This document shows, in pieces, positions 18,096 through 26,720 of a stretch of DNA of 64,000 nucleotides. The DNA is from DASUXY01 sp035301985 (GTDB lineage Bacteria > Bacillota > Bacilli > Bacillales > Amphibacillaceae): positions 45,165-109,164 of the forward strand of contig DATGTE010000004.1 of NCBI GenBank assembly GCA_035301985.1, written 5' to 3'. The stretch's first letter is position 1, and the number at the start of each line of letters is the position of its first letter. The notes beneath the pieces are model-generated. The model ran no database searches. It saw only the letters and a list, made by a program, of their open reading frames with translations, and was not told where the DNA came from. The position numbers and the translations under genes are program-made.

Positions 18096-19406
18096 GTGAA
18101 GAAAATCCTTTCTATGGTGATGGTCTTTTTACTGTTAGTCTTTGGTGGACAAGTGGTTTCCGCTTCCAACGAATCGAAATCCTTGCAAACACTCATCGAT
18201 CAAGCAAAACCGGGTGACACACTAACCCTTTCCCCCGGACAATATGTTGGTCATGCTACGGTTACAAAACCGTTAAAAATTGTTGGTGATGAGGGCGTAG
18301 AAATCGTTGCTGAAAAGAGTGACGAAAAACCCGTCTTGACGATTGAGGCAGATGATGTCGTCATCGAACATCTTTCAATTATGGATGAGCGCGATCAACC
18401 GACAATCGAAACGATTTTCATCAACAGTGACAACAATGAATTGAACCACCTATCCATTGAAACAAAAGGAATTGGGATTCAACTGGATGATGCCCACCAT
18501 AATACACTATCAAACATTTCGATGAAAGGTAACGATCAAGCCTCATTCGGTCATCGAGGTAACGGGATCGATTTATGGGAATCAAACTATAACACCATTA
18601 CATCATCAAAGATTACCGATGTTCAAGATGGTGTCTATCTTGAAGACAGTCGAAAAAATAACATCTCAAAAAACGAGGTGACTCATTCACGTTACGGCTA
18701 TCATTTAATGTTTACGGAACAAACAAATGTACAAAGCAATCAATCGTTTTTTAATATTAGTGGCATCATGGTAATGGGTACAGAGGGGACGGTTGTCGAA
18801 GCAAATCATCTCCAATACAATCAAAAAAGTGTCCAATCTCTAGGCCTATTGCTATTCGACGTAAAGGATGGTTTCGTAGCCAATAATGTGATGGCCGATA
18901 ATCGAATTGGCCTATATGTCGAGAGCTCGATGAATAATGACATACAGATGAACGAATCTAAGCGAAATTATATCGGACTTCAGTTGAAAAAAGCGGAGGA
19001 TAACCACATTGTGAACAATTCACTTACCGCCAATGTTGTACAAGGACAAGCGGAAGAAAGTTCATCAAACGATACAAATGGTAATTATTGGGATGATCAT
19101 TTCAGTCTTGATACAGATGGTGATGGTGTCAGTAACTTAACGTATAAAGTGGACCCCTTTTATTTAAGCTTAACCGAAGAATATCCAGCATATCAGTTGT
19201 TTTTTCAAGCACCTGGGCTGAGTTTTCTGGAACAGCTTTTTCACACACCGACTGACCAATGGGTCGTTGATCATGAACCGCTGATGGAAGATCCCCTATT
19301 AACGGAAACAGATGATTATCATTCCTCGCGACATGTCTTATTCATGAGCACACTTTTGTTCATTGCTAGTATAACAATTATTTATTTGGGGGTACGTAAA
19401 CGATGA
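18096..19406 (+). CDS. nosD: NosD-like copper-insertion protein
   Basis: Extracytoplasmic parallel beta-helix protein needed to load copper into nitrous oxide reductase, working with the NosFY ABC transporter. It has a signal peptide (residues ~1-23), many short beta-helix/CASH-type turns with N-x-I/N-x-S spacing (for example GIDLWESNYNTITSSKI), and a C-terminal membrane helix followed by GVRKR, which would anchor the domain outside. GTG start after GAGAGGGGATCGAAT. nosL overlaps its stop by 4 bases. nosZ is not in the window, so its client is not evident. Confidence 0.85.
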   Translation: MKKILSMVMVFLLLVFGGQVVSASNESKSLQTLIDQAKPGDTLTLSPGQYVGHATVTKPLKIVGDEGVEIVAEKSDEKPVLTIEADDVVIEHLSIMDERDQPTIETIFINSDNNELNHLSIETKGIGIQLDDAHHNTLSNISMKGNDQASFGHRGNGIDLWESNYNTITSSKITDVQDGVYLEDSRKNNISKNEVTHSRYGYHLMFTEQTNVQSNQSFFNISGIMVMGTEGTVVEANHLQYNQKSVQSLGLLLFDVKDGFVANNVMADNRIGLYVESSMNNDIQMNESKRNYIGLQLKKAEDNHIVNNSLTANVVQGQAEESSSNDTNGNYWDDHFSLDTDGDGVSNLTYKVDPFYLSLTEEYPAYQLFFQAPGLSFLEQLFHTPTDQWVVDHEPLMEDPLLTETDDYHSSRHVLFMSTLLFIASITIIYLGVRKR

Positions 19407-19975
19407 AATCGATAAAAAAGTCTCATATTTTCATTATGCTCATCGCTGCTTTTTCACTTGTCATTTCTGCATGTGGTACGAAAGAATATCAAGCTGAAGA
19501 TATTGATGAAGATACGGATACGTGTGATGTATGTAACATGGTCGTTCCTGACAATGAACATGCAACACAAATTGTCCTTGAAGATGAAAAGGTATTAAAA
19601 TTTGATGATCTGGGCTGTCTCTATGAATGGAAAAGCGAAAATGGTGATGAAGATATTGGAGCGGAATTCGTCCGCGATTACCATAGTGAAGAATGGATTG
19701 AAATCAAAGATGCCACATTCGTTTATGATGAAGAATTTATGACACCAATGGCTTACGGTGTGTATTCATTCGCGGATAAAGAAGATGCTGAAGCCCTCGT
19801 TGATGAAGAAGGTAAGGGCGAAATCATGGAACCGAGCGATTTAGACAACCACCATTGGGAAGCCAATGAAGAAATGATGGATCATGGCGATGATCATGAT
19901 GATCATGATGGTCACGGTGATGATGATCATGACGCCGATGATCACGATGATGAACAAGAAGATGATGAAGAGTAA
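19403..19975 (+). CDS. nosL: NosL family copper-binding lipoprotein
   Basis: Lipoprotein with lipobox LVISACG (Cys24). The mature part has CDVCNM (Cys41, Cys44, Met46), the copper(I)-binding motif of NosL, then FDDLGCLYEW and AYGVYSF, all typical. NosL passes copper to the NosD/NosFY system. The last ~30 residues are an unusual Asp/His-rich tail with six histidines (DHDDHDGHG-type repeats), which is likely to bind metal and is not part of the core domain. Translationally coupled to nosD by ATGA overlap; a strong hairpin follows its stop. Confidence 0.88.
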   Translation: MKSIKKSHIFIMLIAAFSLVISACGTKEYQAEDIDEDTDTCDVCNMVVPDNEHATQIVLEDEKVLKFDDLGCLYEWKSENGDEDIGAEFVRDYHSEEWIEIKDATFVYDEEFMTPMAYGVYSFADKEDAEALVDEEGKGEIMEPSDLDNHHWEANEEMMDHGDDHDDHDGHGDDDHDADDHDDEQEDDEE

Positions 19976-19985
19976 ATCGTAATCT

Positions 19986-20020
19986 GTCCATCAGTGTGGC
20001 TTCCTTCCTCACTGATGGAC
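19986..20020 (+). terminator. Hairpin between nosL and nosY
   Basis: Perfect 11-bp stem GTCCATCAGTG (19986-19996) / CACTGATGGAC (20010-20020) ten bases after the nosL stop. There is no U-tract, so it may be a partial terminator or an mRNA-stabilising end that separates nosDL from nosYF expression. Confidence 0.5.
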
Positions 20021-20248
20021 TATTCAATCACTCGATCAACGTGATGCAAGATATTCTCTGGATCGAAGACAATGTTTCATACCATTTTCATTTTTTCGGT
20101 TACGAGATTTGACAACATATTGAGAGTTGAACGGTTTGCATCGACAAGATCACTTCACCAAAGAAACTGTCTTGCGATTTTACCCGGATGATGAAGTGGG
20201 ATTTTTTGTCGATTTATCCGTTCATTCGGGATAAAGGAATGATGATTT
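20021..20248 (+). other. Gap between nosL and nosY
   Basis: A spacer of about 230 bases inside an otherwise tight cluster. One frame near 20150-20225 reads TKETVLRFYPDDEVGFFVDL before a stop, which looks like a fragment of a lost coding sequence, but no family can be assigned. Confidence 0.3.
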
Positions 20249-21070
20249 GTGCGCATCTTTACCATTGCTGAACGAGAAGTTAAATTAGGTTTTCGTAATT
20301 CCTGGACCTATTCCTTTCTTATTTTATTGTCATTTTTTACACTTTTAATCATGCTCCTTCAATCTGGCGTTCAAGCTACTGAAGGGTATACCGATATGAC
20401 AGGGACGATGATGAATATGACGCTTTATTTATTACCGTTAATTACCCTTCTCACCGGTAGTGTTTCTACGGCTGTTGAAAAAGAAAGTGGTCAATGGAGT
20501 TTACTATCAACTTACGCTCTCTCCCCATACACGTTTCTCTGGGGAAAATGGATCGGCTTAGCGATCATCATGTTAGCGATGATTGCTTTCGGTTTTGGAT
20601 TATCAGGAATCATTACCATTTTATTCGGTAAGGCTATTCCTTTAGGAACGCTCATTTTTTTCTGGGCTTTTTCCAGTACTTTAGCACTCATTTATCTAGG
20701 AATAGCACTGTTTATTGGTGCAATAACGAACAATCGATGGCAAGCGCTCATCGGCAGTATCGCTATATGGTTTATTACGATTGTCATTTGGCCGCTGTTA
20801 TTGATCAGTGGCTTAAGTTTGTTACCCTATTCTTGGATTTACGCCATTCTTGAAGTAAGTACGTTTCTCAATCCAGCAGAACTCGTGCGAATTTTTTCGA
20901 TGATGAAAATGGGCGCTGGGTCTGCATTTGGACCAGAGTACGCCCAATGGATCAGCTGGGTAAACGGCCCATATGGTGTGCCGGTATTCATGGTAACGGT
21001 AGTGATTTGGATTGTTCTTACGGTTTTGGGTGGAGCATTTATTTGGGAAAGAAGGGATGACAATGGATAA
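20249..21070 (+). CDS. nosY: NosY-type ABC transporter permease
   Basis: A 273-residue ABC-2 type permease with six predicted membrane helices; N-terminus MRIFTIAEREVKLGFRNSWT is typical of NosY. With NosF it forms the ATP-driven membrane unit that works with NosD in nitrous oxide reductase maturation. GTG start after AAAGGAATGATGATTT. The downstream ATPase gene overlaps its end by 8 bases. Confidence 0.82.
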   Translation: MRIFTIAEREVKLGFRNSWTYSFLILLSFFTLLIMLLQSGVQATEGYTDMTGTMMNMTLYLLPLITLLTGSVSTAVEKESGQWSLLSTYALSPYTFLWGKWIGLAIIMLAMIAFGFGLSGIITILFGKAIPLGTLIFFWAFSSTLALIYLGIALFIGAITNNRWQALIGSIAIWFITIVIWPLLLISGLSLLPYSWIYAILEVSTFLNPAELVRIFSMMKMGAGSAFGPEYAQWISWVNGPYGVPVFMVTVVIWIVLTVLGGAFIWERRDDNG

Positions 21071-21773
21071 CATCATTTTAGATGTTTGCGATCTTGAAAA
21101 GACGATTGACAATAAAACCATTCTCCATCCCCTCTCCTTGCAGCTAGAAAGCGGGCGGATTCTAGCTTTATGTGGGGGAAATGGTGCTGGAAAAAGCACC
21201 TTCATCCGGACGGTCATCGGACTTTCCAAAGCAACAACTGGAACGGTGACTATTAACGGAATTGAAAAAAGGCAAGATAAACAGGCATTCGCACATCAAT
21301 TTGGATACATGCCAGATGATTTTCAATTTCAAGAAACGCTCAGCGCTCGAGAAACGATTCACTTCTATGCACGTTTGAAAAACGTCGACAAAAAGCGTAC
21401 GAAAGACGTCTTACAATCTGTAGGATTAACGGAGCATCAGGATAAGTTGATGGGAGCTTTTTCAAAAGGAATGAGACAGCGAATGCTACTTGCGCAAGCA
21501 CTGTTAACGAAGCCGCCTCTGCTCATTCTCGATGAACCAACGAACGGGCTAGATCCCTATTGGGTACAAACATTTAGTAAGATGATGATCCAAGCAAAGC
21601 AAACAGGACAATCGGTTATTTTTTCGACGCACGATTTACAGGTTGCCGAGGAAATTGCCGACGAAGTGATCTTTTTACACAATGGCGAAGTATTGAGCAA
21701 AGGTCCCACAGAAAAATATCAGAACATCGGATTACATGAAACGTTCCAACAGTTATTTTTCCAAGAATCCTAA
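21063..21773 (+). CDS. nosF: NosF-type ABC transporter ATP-binding protein
   Basis: ABC ATPase of about 236 residues with Walker A GGNGAGKST, signature FSKGMRQRM, Walker B LLILDEPTNGLD and H-loop STHDL. It partners NosY. The ATG at 21063 follows GAAGGGATGACA; ATG at 21057 is an alternative. The assignment as NosF rests on coupling to nosY and nosDL, since ATPases of this class are similar across exporters. Confidence 0.85.
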   Translation: MDNIILDVCDLEKTIDNKTILHPLSLQLESGRILALCGGNGAGKSTFIRTVIGLSKATTGTVTINGIEKRQDKQAFAHQFGYMPDDFQFQETLSARETIHFYARLKNVDKKRTKDVLQSVGLTEHQDKLMGAFSKGMRQRMLLAQALLTKPPLLILDEPTNGLDPYWVQTFSKMMIQAKQTGQSVIFSTHDLQVAEEIADEVIFLHNGEVLSKGPTEKYQNIGLHETFQQLFFQES

Positions 21774-21915
21774 ATCGTTTAAGTAAAGCGCTTCTTGCTT
21801 TGAAATGATCGTTATAACCATTCAGAGCGGCTCAACAAGTCGCTCACCCTCTTCATATCAGCTTTTCCAAAAGGATACGGTCTATTTATCTGCATGAACA
21901 CGCTGATTAAAAGGG

Positions 21916-22584
21916 TTACCTGCATTGATCACTTCCTTTTTCCACGTATCCTTTTTCATAGGCATATTTAGCGAGTTGAACTCGATTATTTAAATGCAAT
22001 TTTTGAAATAAATTTTTTAGGTGATTTTTTACGGTGTATTCGGATATTTCTAGACGGATTGCTATGTCGCGATTCGTATATCCGTTAGCAACCCACGTAA
22101 GTATTTCTTCTTCCCGTTCGGACAACAAATCTCCTTCGAATTGATAGGTTTCTTGATGGTTTGTAAATTCCTGTAGCATTTGTTCAGCCAATCGTTTAGA
22201 GATCGGTGCATCATCGTTCACAACTGCTTTTAAGTACGTAATCCATGAATCATTCGTTACATTTTTTAGTAAATAACCTTGGGCACCGTGTTTAATTGCT
22301 TCAAATAAATCAATAAAATCATCGCTTACAGTGACCATCACTATTTTTACATACGGATAGGCACTTTTAATGTGACCGGTAGCCTCTAAACCACTGATGT
22401 CTGGCAAATTAATATCCATTAAAATAAGATCGGGCATAATTTCAGCTGTTTTGTCAATCGCTTCTCTCCCCGTTGTCGCTTCTCCTACGATCGAAAATGA
22501 CGAGTCGGTTCCTAATATTTCCTTTATTCCCTGACGAGCCATCGGATGGTCATCAACGATTAAGACACGGATCAATTCTTCCAT
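21916..22584 (-). CDS. NarL/LuxR-type response regulator
   Basis: A 222-residue regulator: receiver domain with phosphoacceptor Asp57 (LILMDINLPD) and conserved VDDHP, then a C-terminal LuxR helix-turn-helix (LSEREEEILTWVANGYTNRD, TVKNHLKNLFQKL). Downstream of its kinase by 74 bases on the minus strand. Convergent with nosF, so it may or may not govern the nos genes. Its target is not visible. Confidence 0.9.
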   Translation of the reverse strand: MEELIRVLIVDDHPMARQGIKEILGTDSSFSIVGEATTGREAIDKTAEIMPDLILMDINLPDISGLEATGHIKSAYPYVKIVMVTVSDDFIDLFEAIKHGAQGYLLKNVTNDSWITYLKAVVNDDAPISKRLAEQMLQEFTNHQETYQFEGDLLSEREEEILTWVANGYTNRDIAIRLEISEYTVKNHLKNLFQKLHLNNRVQLAKYAYEKGYVEKGSDQCR

Positions 22585-22658
22585 TATCCATTCCTCCTCA
22601 TATTGTACATAATCATTTAAGTAAATGACTACATGCTTTGTAAGCTAATATACAAAAC

Positions 22659-23522
22659 CTATTCATTCGCAGTAAAACGAATGATTGTTTCTCCGTGTTC
22701 CCGTTTCATGTCCATTGACCAATTCATTCGTTTACAACGATCGTCCATCATTTGTAATCCGTAGCGACCTTTTTTCTGTAAATCCTCTTCATGAAATCCT
22801 TGCCCATTGTCAATAATCATTACATATTTTTCTTTTGTAGTAACCTTAACGTGTACTTTAACACGTGTAGCATGGGCATGTTTGTGTATGTTGATCAATG
22901 CTTCGCTTAGACACGAAATGAGCTCGACTTTTTCTTGTGTAGAGAGTAGTTGTTCGTCAACATCGATCGATTCAACAACTTCCAATCCAGATTCTCTTTC
23001 AAAGTCAGCAATTCTTTTATCTATAGCATCAAGCCATGGTTCATCGAGTGCGTGAGGGGGTAGTTTTAAAGTTTTGATTCCATGCCTAACATAATCGTGG
23101 ATATGGTGAATCGTTTGATTCAGTTCTTCAAACAACTCGCGGTCCTCACGAGAGACGTCTAATTGATCCAGTTGACGCACTTTTATCGATAATAAAAATA
23201 ACGATTGCGCCATCCCATCATGAAGATTACTAGCAATTCGTTCTCGCTCCTCCAAGACAGCCTTTTCCGCCCGTTCGATTCGCAACTCTTCTTGAATATT
23301 TTCCATTTTTTTAAAAAAGCGTGTTAATAAAGTAAACGTAACGAATAAAACAATGACAGGTGTTAACCAATTTCCTAAGTCCATTGATATGTAGGGTAAT
23401 AAATATTCATGCCGTACATATTCCCACACGCCAACTGTCACCGTTGGAATGAGTAAAATAAACCATTTTAATTGTTTGTATGTCATCTTGTAACGTGTTC
23501 CGATCCGATCTTTTTTACCCAA
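22659..23522 (-). CDS. Sensor histidine kinase (HPK7 type)
   Basis: About 287 residues: two membrane helices near the N-terminus with a very short outside loop, a coiled linker, DHp box ERERIASNLHDGMAQSLFLL (histidine in NLHDG) and an HATPase with DNGQGF and GRYGLQMM. The short loop suggests intramembrane sensing. The TTG start at 23522 is preferred because GGAGGTAAAAGAA precedes it; a longer frame to 23564 has no ribosome site. Pairs with the response regulator next to it. Confidence 0.88.
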   Translation of the reverse strand: MGKKDRIGTRYKMTYKQLKWFILLIPTVTVGVWEYVRHEYLLPYISMDLGNWLTPVIVLFVTFTLLTRFFKKMENIQEELRIERAEKAVLEERERIASNLHDGMAQSLFLLSIKVRQLDQLDVSREDRELFEELNQTIHHIHDYVRHGIKTLKLPPHALDEPWLDAIDKRIADFERESGLEVVESIDVDEQLLSTQEKVELISCLSEALINIHKHAHATRVKVHVKVTTKEKYVMIIDNGQGFHEEDLQKKGRYGLQMMDDRCKRMNWSMDMKREHGETIIRFTANE

Positions 23523-23750
23523 TTCTTTTACCTCCGTACATGAAAACTGTTGTATCCATATCATACACCATTTATTGTTCCTGCGTATTCCAACCCGATT
23601 CGAATGGACTACCTTATCGTCAAATGCACTCTTTTCCTTTAGAAAAATCGTCCTATAATTGTCAATAAATGTTTGTTTAATTTCCCCCTCTTTAGTAAAT
23701 ATTAACTATATAATAGATCATATAGAAGTTACATATATGAAGGAGTGATA

Positions 23751-24269
23751 ATGATGAAAAACAAACTAAGATGGGTTGGACCAATGATCGTGATGATGCT
23801 TATTGTAGCCGCATGTGGAAATAACGATGAAGTGACGAATCCACCTGAAAATTCGACAGCGGAACAGCAACAACAAGAAACGCAAACGAATGATGATTCC
23901 CAAGATGGAGATGCAACACCGAATGATGAGACAAATACCGATTCTAGAGCTGAAGCGCCATATGCATTTATCGAATTTGATTTGGAAGTCGACTTGGATG
24001 ATAAAAAAGATGCTATCGAAGTGGAATATGAATACGAAACGAATGAAACTGAAGCCTCTTATGACGATTACGAACAAGATATTCATTTATCCGGTAAGGA
24101 AGCCATAGAAAAATTAGACGAGATCTTTTCATCTTTCACCTTTACTGAAGATACAGCAAATGAAGAAGTTTTAAACACAGTTATAGAAGCGTTCGATATT
24201 CCTGAAGATGCAACCATTGATTTAGATATCGAATTCCCAAATGGTACAGAAAAAGAATATAAACAATAA
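23751..24269 (+). CDS. YusW-like lipoprotein
   Basis: Secreted lipoprotein of about 172 residues. Lipobox LIVAACG, then a low-complexity linker rich in Q, T, N and D, then a C-terminal YusW-type domain (APYAFIEFDLEVDLDD, FPNGTEKEYKQ) with strong acidity. Function of YusW is not known. Start ATG at 23751 after AAGGAG; the next ATG at 23754 has better spacing and cannot be excluded. Stands alone, divergent from the kinase gene. Confidence 0.8.
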   Translation: MMKNKLRWVGPMIVMMLIVAACGNNDEVTNPPENSTAEQQQQETQTNDDSQDGDATPNDETNTDSRAEAPYAFIEFDLEVDLDDKKDAIEVEYEYETNETEASYDDYEQDIHLSGKEAIEKLDEIFSSFTFTEDTANEEVLNTVIEAFDIPEDATIDLDIEFPNGTEKEYKQ

Positions 24270-24867
24270 CTTCATGCAACAATCTCTATGTTCGGAGATA
24301 TGAACTCAAGCACAACCGCTTTTATTCTGTGAACCATTCACACTACGTTATTCAGTGGGGGTCTTACTAAGCTGAATCATGTTTATATAAGTGTGAGTGG
24401 TTCGCTGTGTGTAATGATAGATTTAAGCCCACTACCTTGTTATTTACCTCCTTATCCATGTCTTATACTGCATCGTACATTCTTTACGACGATCATCTCG
24501 CTAACATCGTGGATCATCGCCGAATCGATGACGATCCTACCTATCGTGACTTACACTAATATCCCCTTTGATGATGATGCTCTTTTCTACAAACGTCAAT
24601 CCTTCCGACAAAAAGATTTCATCCTCATTTAGAAATGGATTGACGAAGCTCACTTTATATACAACAGCTATGTATAGAATTTACGGATTGCTTTTTCAAA
24701 ATGAACAGGATAAACTATTTTTACGAATCAAATTTCAGAAATGAATCATGTCGTTCAAAGACAATGCAAACTCCCACGAGTTAAAGCCGTTTTGAAGCGA
24801 ACATTAAGCAGTTATATACCATCCCTATACGTAGGAACGGCAATGAGTAAAGGATGTGATCCAACCG
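24270..24867. other. Non-coding or decayed region with a long hairpin
   Basis: About 600 bases without a convincing gene. A 14-bp inverted repeat with one mismatch (GAACCATTCACACT 24331-24344, AGTGTGAGTGGTTC 24390-24403) encloses an inner ATTCAG/CTGAAT pair; it could end the YusW transcript. Short coding-like scraps follow, for example SYTASYILYDDHLANIVD near 24460-24520 and KLPRVKAVLKRTLSSYIPSL just before the exporter, both broken by stops. They may be relics of a lost gene, perhaps a regulator, but I cannot identify it. Confidence 0.4.
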
Positions 24868-26385
24868 ATGACCGAAACAAATGATGTACAAAAGACACCT
24901 TATGGCATCATTATCGTTTTATTTATTGGGGCGTTTATTGCCATCCTAAATGAAACACTTCTCAATGTAGCTCTCCCATCGATCATGAATGAGTTTGCTG
25001 TGAAGCCGACTGCCGTTCAATGGCTATCAACCGGTTATATGCTCATCAATGGGATTTTGATTCCTGCAAGCGCGTTTTTTATTCAACGTTTTTCAAATCG
25101 ATCACTATTCATAACGGCAATGAGTTTATTCACCGCCGGGACGCTTTTAGCAGGTTTTTCACCAACATTTGGCATTCTCCTCGTTGCACGGATGATACAA
25201 GCTTCAGGATCTGCTGTCATGATGCCATTATTAATGAATGTTATGTTAGTTGCATTTCCCATTGAAAAAAGAGGAACAGCGATGGGGACATTCGGACTCG
25301 TCATGTTCGTTGCCCCGGCGATTGGACCGACTCTTTCAGGATGGATTGTCGAACATTATAGTTGGCGAACACTTTTTGACATCGTCGTTCCCTTTTCTAT
25401 TTTTACGTTACTGTATGCGATCTTTAAACTCAAAAACTTAACCCCACAACGCGACATTAAATTGGATTTCCTATCTATCATCCTATCAAGCTTTGGGTTC
25501 GGCGGTCTCCTCTATGGGTTTAGCATGGCTGGTGATTTAGGATGGAGTAACCCACTTGTTTATGGAACGATATCGGTTGGAACGGTCGCATTAATCATGA
25601 TGGTCATTCGCCAGCTGCGAATGGATGAAGCCATGTTGGAATTTCGGATTTTCAAATATCCGATGTTTGCTCTCGCCTCAGCGATTTCCATTGTGTTAGC
25701 GATCGCTTTATTTTCAGGTATGATTCTCATCCCCATCTATGTGCAAACTATCCGAGGATTTTCACCAGTGGATGCAGGGTTGTTAATGCTACCTGGTGCG
25801 ATGATCATGGGGATTATGTCACCGATTACAGGACGTCTTTTTGATCAATATGGTCCAAAAATACTCGCCATTATTGGACTATCGATTACGATTGTTACGT
25901 CCTATTTATTCAGTCGACTTGATATGACGATTTCCTATACGAGTCTCGTCTGGATTTTTTCGATTCGAGCATTCGGGATGTCTATGGTAATGATGCCGAT
26001 TATGACCAATGGATTAAACCAACTTCCAAAAGAAATGTATCCCCATGGAACAGCGATGAACAACACATTACAACAAGTATCTGGAGCAATCGGATCAGCG
26101 TTATTAATCACCATAATGAATGGCCGAACCGAATCGAAAGCAGCTGAACTCACTGCACAAACAATCGAAAAAATGAGTCCAACTGAAGAAATCCCCGCTG
26201 TCATTGAAAAAGAAATTTTGAACGAAGCGATGCTGAATGGGATCAATTTCTCTTTCCTTGTTTCTACTTTAATTATTTGTGTCGCGCTCATTTTAACTCT
26301 TTTTATGAAACGGGTAACAACTCCAGCTGCGATCATCCACCCTAATGATTCGGATACACCAAAGACAAATGCACCCATACATTAA
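24868..26385 (+). CDS. DHA2-family MFS drug exporter (EmrB/QacA type)
   Basis: A 505-residue proton-coupled exporter with 14 predicted membrane helices. Motif C-like sequence FVAPAIGPTLSGWIVEHYSW and the start GAFIAILNETLLNVALPS are diagnostic for the EmrB/QacA branch. Substrates are usually amphipathic drugs or dyes; none can be named here. The ATG at 24868 is 13 bases past AAAGGA; the in-frame GTG at 24856 is too close to it. The usual neighbouring TetR or MarR regulator is absent. Confidence 0.9.
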   Translation: MTETNDVQKTPYGIIIVLFIGAFIAILNETLLNVALPSIMNEFAVKPTAVQWLSTGYMLINGILIPASAFFIQRFSNRSLFITAMSLFTAGTLLAGFSPTFGILLVARMIQASGSAVMMPLLMNVMLVAFPIEKRGTAMGTFGLVMFVAPAIGPTLSGWIVEHYSWRTLFDIVVPFSIFTLLYAIFKLKNLTPQRDIKLDFLSIILSSFGFGGLLYGFSMAGDLGWSNPLVYGTISVGTVALIMMVIRQLRMDEAMLEFRIFKYPMFALASAISIVLAIALFSGMILIPIYVQTIRGFSPVDAGLLMLPGAMIMGIMSPITGRLFDQYGPKILAIIGLSITIVTSYLFSRLDMTISYTSLVWIFSIRAFGMSMVMMPIMTNGLNQLPKEMYPHGTAMNNTLQQVSGAIGSALLITIMNGRTESKAAELTAQTIEKMSPTEEIPAVIEKEILNEAMLNGINFSFLVSTLIICVALILTLFMKRVTTPAAIIHPNDSDTPKTNAPIH

Positions 26386-26507
26386 TCGTTTTTTCCACTT
26401 CCAATAGGAAAAAAAGTTTGGCTTCGTATTCAACTTAAATGGTGTTGCAATAGCCTATTCATGGCGAATGACGCAAATTGACCAATCTAGAAAATAAAAA
26501 CATAGTT

Positions 26508-26540
26508 AAAAGCTAGTCATCTGTTTGACTAGCTTTTTTT
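26508..26540 (+). terminator. Terminator after the MFS exporter
   Basis: Stem AAAAGCTAGTCA (26508-26519) / TGACTAGCTTTT (26526-26537) followed by T residues. Confidence 0.85.
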
Positions 26541-26634
26541 CTTGAGGTCTAACATGATTCGATTACAGTGAATGGTCACAATATATAGAATATGTAAAAA
26601 TAAGTCAATATATGTGTATTTTTTCTATTAAACG

Positions 26635-26653
26635 GATACAATATAATTGTATC
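26635..26653 (+). promoter_or_regulatory. Operator-like palindrome over the adh promoter
   Basis: Perfect 8+3+8 palindrome GATACAATATAATTGTATC whose centre contains a perfect TATAAT -10 box (26642-26647). The -35 region (26619-26624) is only a T-run. The arrangement suggests a repressor that covers the -10 of the alcohol dehydrogenase gene. The regulator is not identified. Confidence 0.55.
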
Positions 26654-26720
26654 TACATCTTTTACAAGGGTGTATAGATACTCATCTTCACAGAATAAAC
26701 TTATGAAAGAAGGATCCAAT

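Noticed and set aside
19860..19972. Tandem-repeat or CRISPR-like pattern of GATGATCATG units
   Set aside because: The repeats are codons of the Asp/His tail of NosL, short and irregular, with no spacers.
23766..24086. 106-codon minus-strand frame rich in Ile, Phe and Arg
   Set aside because: Mirror of the acidic YusW-like lipoprotein gene.
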